DNA of 64,000 nt from Rhizophagus irregularis (Eukaryota; Glomeromycota; Glomeromycetes; Glomerales; Glomeraceae). A program made the position numbers and the translations under genes. Below the pieces are notes generated by a model. The model did not search any database. It saw only the letters and a list, made by a program, of their open reading frames with translations, and was not told where the DNA came from. The DNA lies in NCBI RefSeq assembly GCF_026210795.1, contig NC_089449.1, positions 1,736,001-1,800,000 of the forward strand, read 5' to 3'. Within the stretch, counting starts at the first letter, position 1. Every line of letters begins with the position of its first letter. Of the stretch, positions 59,801-64,000 are shown in pieces.

Positions 59801-62039
59801 AAAAGTGCAGGGATATGTAACCTATCTAAAGCTAATTTAAGCATATTTAGATCCATAGAATCAAAAGCTTTAGAAATATCTTGAGAAACGATCCATAGTT
59901 CCTGATCATCAGTAGAGTCATGTTTATGTTGATGAATAATTGCATCCAGCATTTTGATAGGGACATCAGTAGAGCCACCAGGTAAACCAGCAAAATTACC
60001 ACCTTGAAGAATTTTATTATCAGCAAGGATGTTGGAAAGACGATTCGTGACGACCTTAACTACACATTTTCGAACTGTTTCCAGAAGAGTAATAGGTCGA
60101 GTGTTCTTGAGTTGAGCATCAAAATCATGGGGTTTAGGAATAGGATAAACCACAGCTTCACGCCAGTCAGCAGGAATATCACCGCGAGAAAGGCAGGTAT
60201 TGGCAAGTAAAAGAGAGAAATCCAAGGCTTCACCGGACAGATGTTTAATCATCTCATAAGAAATTTTTGAAGGGCCGGAAGCTTTGTTATTTGGCATGGA
60301 GGAAATCACAGCAGACCATTCTTGCAGAGAAATAGGCGCCAAAACAGGATCATATAACGAAGCAGACACGTTAGCTAGAGGAGTGTAAGCTTGTTGCCAT
60401 CGGGCGGGGAATGAGGTGATGGAAGAGTAGCGGACCAACGGAGGAGAAACAATTGATTGAAAATGAGAAATAGCAGCTTGTTTAATATCCGAAGGGTCTG
60501 TTAATAAAGTAGGAGTTGAGTCCAGGACAACCAGGACACGGTCAAGAACAATCGAACGTTTTTCTACTGATAAGGCAGAATCGATAAAGGTGCCGAGCGA
60601 GTTCGAAAAGTGTTCATCACGTAGTGCAGTATAATATTCCACTGAGTCCGTAAGGTGTTGGGCGAATTTAGTAGATAGAAAGGCAGAAACTAAATTTTTC
60701 TGTGATCGTAAAAACGATTTAAATACAGATACAGGGGTTGTAGAATAGGTAGGAACTGAATAATCAGGGGAGTAAGGATGCAAGATTTTCAAGATGGGAG
60801 GGCAAAGCGGCAGTCATTTGCGCAAGTTGAGTAAGCCGATTAGAACGACGAGTAGTAAGGCGATATAAAAATCGATCTAAAAACTTGTTAATAGCAATAA
60901 GTTTGGTTAATTCGGAAAGTGTTACGAATGTCGGTGTGTGTTGGAGACTTTTTGAAAGGGTAAAGTTTCAATTGCAGCACTAATTATGGCAGCTTTCAAT
61001 GCATGCCACATACGATCAGAAAGAAAGAGAAGAAATCAAAATTAGGGTGATATTGTCTATCTAAATAAACTCCAAGAGAATCATCTACTTCAGGTGGTAA
61101 AATTATTCCATTGTTCAACTGAAGTGGAAGCGTAGGAGAAAATAGTACGCAATTCTTGTTTTTGTTTAAGACGAGATTTAGCCAAAATAACCAGGCAAGA
61201 ACTGAAGTCAAAAACAGTTGAAAGAACTTTATGATCTGTAAAAGGATCGATCAAGGAGTATCCGCAAGTAACCACTTGCGAAAAAAGCACCAGGCAGGAA
61301 AACCAGGTGAAGACCAAACATAATCCAGTCTAGAAGATCCATTATCATGAAAGAAAGTGGGACTCATTTGGAATTTACACAGGAAATAGCCTTTGATGAT
61401 CGGTAAAAAACCGAGAAGAAAGCAAGCGAAGAAAAGCTTAAAATGATTAGGTGAATAATTAGAATGGGCGATTGCATCAACATTGAAGTCGCCAAGAATA
61501 ACTACAAAATAATTATTAGCTCGGGCATAATCGAGCCAAGAAAGAAGTTTGGCAATAAGATCATTGCAAATAGATTGATGAACAGAACCAGAAGGGGGAT
61601 AATATATAGAAATAATAGAAATTTTAATTTGATGAAAGAACAAGTCTAATTTAAGAAGTCGACCGTTCCAAGGATCAATCGTTTGGACATGTTTATGAAG
61701 GGGATTACGTAACAAAATGCCAACACCATCATGAGGGCGAGAAGAAGAAGATGAACAAGCCCAATAGGACTTAAAGTGATGTTGGGAGTGTTCATTTTTG
61801 AAAATAAATTTAGCATTTGAAGGGGAAAGACGCGTATCATTAATAGATAAAGCACCAAAAGAGGAGTGGAGAAAAAAATTAAGCAAATGTTGTTGTCGAA
61901 CTGGGGAACATAAACCATTAACATTTAATTGACCAAATTTAATAAGGGGAGAGGGGTGAGGGGAAAAATTATGTTTATTGTTGTCCATCATTATTACACA
62001 CTGATAAATCGGTAATAAAGAAGGGGAAAAAGAGAACAA
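56805..62039 (-). pseudogene. LINE2 ORF2, frameshifted
   Basis: The endonuclease half (62039-61251) keeps FGQLNVNGLCSP and VVILGDFNVD, then is scrambled at ~61360-61420 and again near 61255. The RT core (60792-59380) keeps SQDISKAFDSM, GIDQGEIISPLLW and LTFMDD, and shifts frame near 59430. A further frame (59286-58861) then joins a 751-residue stretch (59060-56805) with LQPALPLRSILPHS (undamaged where LINE1 has its stop), NPCPGCAVNIPALSKKSAI, RNase H (TSAWIALDDDG, YTDCSQLISLW, QADSLAK) and CPQCNSAPEDLNHLWTC. The two LINE copies are damaged in different places, so the parent was intact. Confidence 0.88.
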
Positions 62040-62046
62040 TTATTGA

Positions 62047-64000
62047 TTAGCTTGGCCTTGTTGCCGAGCTAAGATGAGGTTGTTTTGTTGGATTACTTCT
62101 TTAATCAGAGCCACAAAGAAGGAACGAGTATCGAAAGAGAGGAGAGCGCTGTTGCCATATCAATAGGGGAGGAAGGAGCGACGTTGGAAGATGGAATGGG
62201 AGCAAATGAGGAATCGGTGAAAAACCACTTGTTGATTGTAAAGGAGGAGAATTAACATCAACGAGGATATTATTATCATTTCGATTCACTGTATCATCCC
62301 AACCTTGCATAGAGGAAGGGATGTAGGAAGGAGGTTTAGTGACAAAAGGGCCAGGAATAGGAGCACGAGCAGCCATAGCAGATTCCAAATTAGTGATGCG
62401 GCTGTTCATGGTAGCAAATTGTGTGGTAAGAAGGGCTAATTCTTCAACTACTTTTTCAAGAGCAGCACCAATAGATTTCCAATCAGTAAGCACAGTAGGA
62501 GGAGCAGGGTATGTAACATCCATGCCATCAGCATAGTGATCAAGTTCCTTTTCATCAGGAATGCGACGACGTTGATCATTATTATTATTATTGAGATTAT
62601 CGCGATTCCATGGTCGGCGTTGAGAACGAGAACGAGATTGTTGTCGGTTATTAAGTCTGGATTTAGAACGATGGCGAGAAGCATTGGTACGGCTTTGTCC
62701 ATCATTATTGTTATCAGGGCGGGCAAAACGGTTATGTCGTTTAGCGGGATGAGAAGGAGGTAGATGCTTGTTATATAAAGCACGTAATTTATCATTAGAT
62801 TGCCAAGGGCGAGAAGGGTGATTAGGTCTAGATGAAGAACCACATCGATCAGGGTTACAATTAGGCGACCACATCGATGACAAAGAGAAGTGACTTCATC
62901 CGGAGAATGCCAGGTAAGGCCAACTTTCTTGAGGGCGCATGAAATAGATTTAGCATTTTCCATAGCCGTTTCGGAGGCAAAATGGCAATAGGCGTAAGGT
63001 TTGGGATTGTAGGAATTCATAGGAAGGGAACATTAATAGATTTAGCGGAAATTTCATCGGCAATTTCAGCAAGATGGCCGGCTATAGTACCACGTGGAAG
63101 ACCGGCAAAGTAAAGCAACATAAGCGCGTCTTTCAGCACGTTGGTCAGAGGAGAAAGAAGCGGGGCAAATTCGCAAACAATGTCCTCCATGAGACCCGCC
63201 CCAGGTAGAGTCGAGGTTCTGTAAAGCACCAGTAGATTCAAAGGTAATGTATGCAGTACGATAAAGTTTAGATAAACGGGTATGGCAGCGAACAATATTG
63301 CCGTAACGGGAAAAGTGCACCACGCAAAAGAAATACGTCAGTTATAAAAAAGGTGTGGATGTCAGTAACCTACCAGGGCAAGCGCGCGTTCATCTGCTTT
63401 AATAGCCTGGGGGTCGTATGCATGGAAATGCAAGCCAACAAAGAATCCATAGGGAAGCTGTGGCTGTGCAAGATCATCCTTTTTTCGGAAGTGGACGACG
63501 ATCCTCTTCAATCGGGGCCGGATCCACTACACGTGGCACGACTACCAAGAGAGCAGGAAAGTTGTCGATCAACCGCGTCGCACGCGTCGCGGTTCGAAGC
63601 GAAGTGATTCCAAAAGCCATCGACGTCATTAGGAGCGGCCGGCGTCAGAAAAGTGTAGGTTGAGATTGTACTGCAGCTTAGGGCCGCGTCGAGGCGCACG
63701 TTCGGGGAAAGAGACTGCGGGGAGTAATTTCAGGGCTTTTGCACTTTGTCGTTGTTAGCGGGGGCGTGTTGCGAGCGTCGAGAGAGGAGGTATCGGGTTG
63801 AGAAGGTATCTCAGCGGAAGTTGTCTCAACAGGGCCAGGAGGCGTGAGAGGTTTATCAACATCCGTGACAGAGTCATCAGCGCCGACTGCAGTACGTTTA
63901 TTAGTAGAGGTGGTCGAAGGTGGGGTGTTCGAAGGGCCAGATATAGAGGAACCTTGACCAGAAACGTTGCCTGCTGGAGAGCTAGAGGCAGGACGTTTAG
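62047..64000 (-). pseudogene. LINE2 ORF1, frameshifted and cut by the window edge
   Basis: Same modules as LINE1 ORF1: RNP1-like SKLYRTAYITFES (63066-63323), MNSYNPKPYAYCHFASETA with the CHRCG knuckle (frameshifted right after CHRCG, near 62880), a basic Ser/Arg segment (62101-62883) and the helical IGAALEKVVEELALLTTQFA. The N-terminal Met lies just outside the window. Confidence 0.78.

Larger units (their letters stand above)
56346..64000 (-). mobile_element. LINE2: second copy of the same LINE, running off the window
   Basis: Starts (3' end) at TCGTACAAACAGTCTTG next to the target sequence at 56330-56345 and is collinear with LINE1 to the window edge, where the sequence corresponds to ~50 bases inside the ORF1 start of LINE1. 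Its 5' flank is not visible. Overall identity to LINE1 is high by eye, broken by scrambled short blocks. Confidence 0.9.

Overview
This is a eukaryotic, intron-rich, very AT-rich window from a repeat-laden fungal genome. Host genes have many short GT..AG introns and small exons. One multi-exon gene (28897-31990) belongs to a family I associate with arbuscular mycorrhizal fungi, so a Glomeromycotina genome such as Rhizophagus is the best fit. That species call is recognition plus inference; no marker gene proves it.

Host genes sit in two islands. Positions 1-4430 hold the 3' part of a low-complexity Ser/Gln/Asn-rich protein (+), a dual-specificity phosphatase (-) and a ten-exon THYN1/EVE-domain gene (-). 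Positions 27201-39908 hold, all on the minus strand, an unknown zinc-ribbon-like protein, a possible small gene, the lineage-specific multi-exon gene (one in-frame stop, one decayed duplicated exon), a broken coiled-coil gene, a WDR5/Swd3 WD40 protein, PEX11 and a short kinesin-5-like motor.

Most of the rest is mobile DNA in nested layers. An ~0.8-kb TA-flanked non-autonomous DNA element (four copies, A-D) is a landing pad. Copy A carries an ~1-kb tRNA-like retroelement (called X here) and a 5'-truncated LINE. Copy C carries a hAT-type MITE. Copy D is split by a run X1-LINE1-X2-X3-LINE2 extending past the right edge, every junction being the same ~16-bp sequence. The LINEs (ORF1 with RRM and CCHC; ORF2 with APE, RT, RNase H and a zinc motif) are both damaged. 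Several small MITEs have perfect 8-bp target duplications.

The most striking structure is a 5980-bp hAT composite at 13902-19881. Two ~2.8-kb copies lie head to head, the outside is flanked by a perfect 8-bp direct target duplication, and both inner junctions carry the same octamer in inverted orientation directly against a terminal inverted repeat. A third copy of that octamer sits at its native place inside the left copy. This is the footprint expected of alternative (sister-chromatid type) transposition into the element itself, not of two ordinary insertions. The second notable system is the repeated use of one short target site by X and LINE elements.
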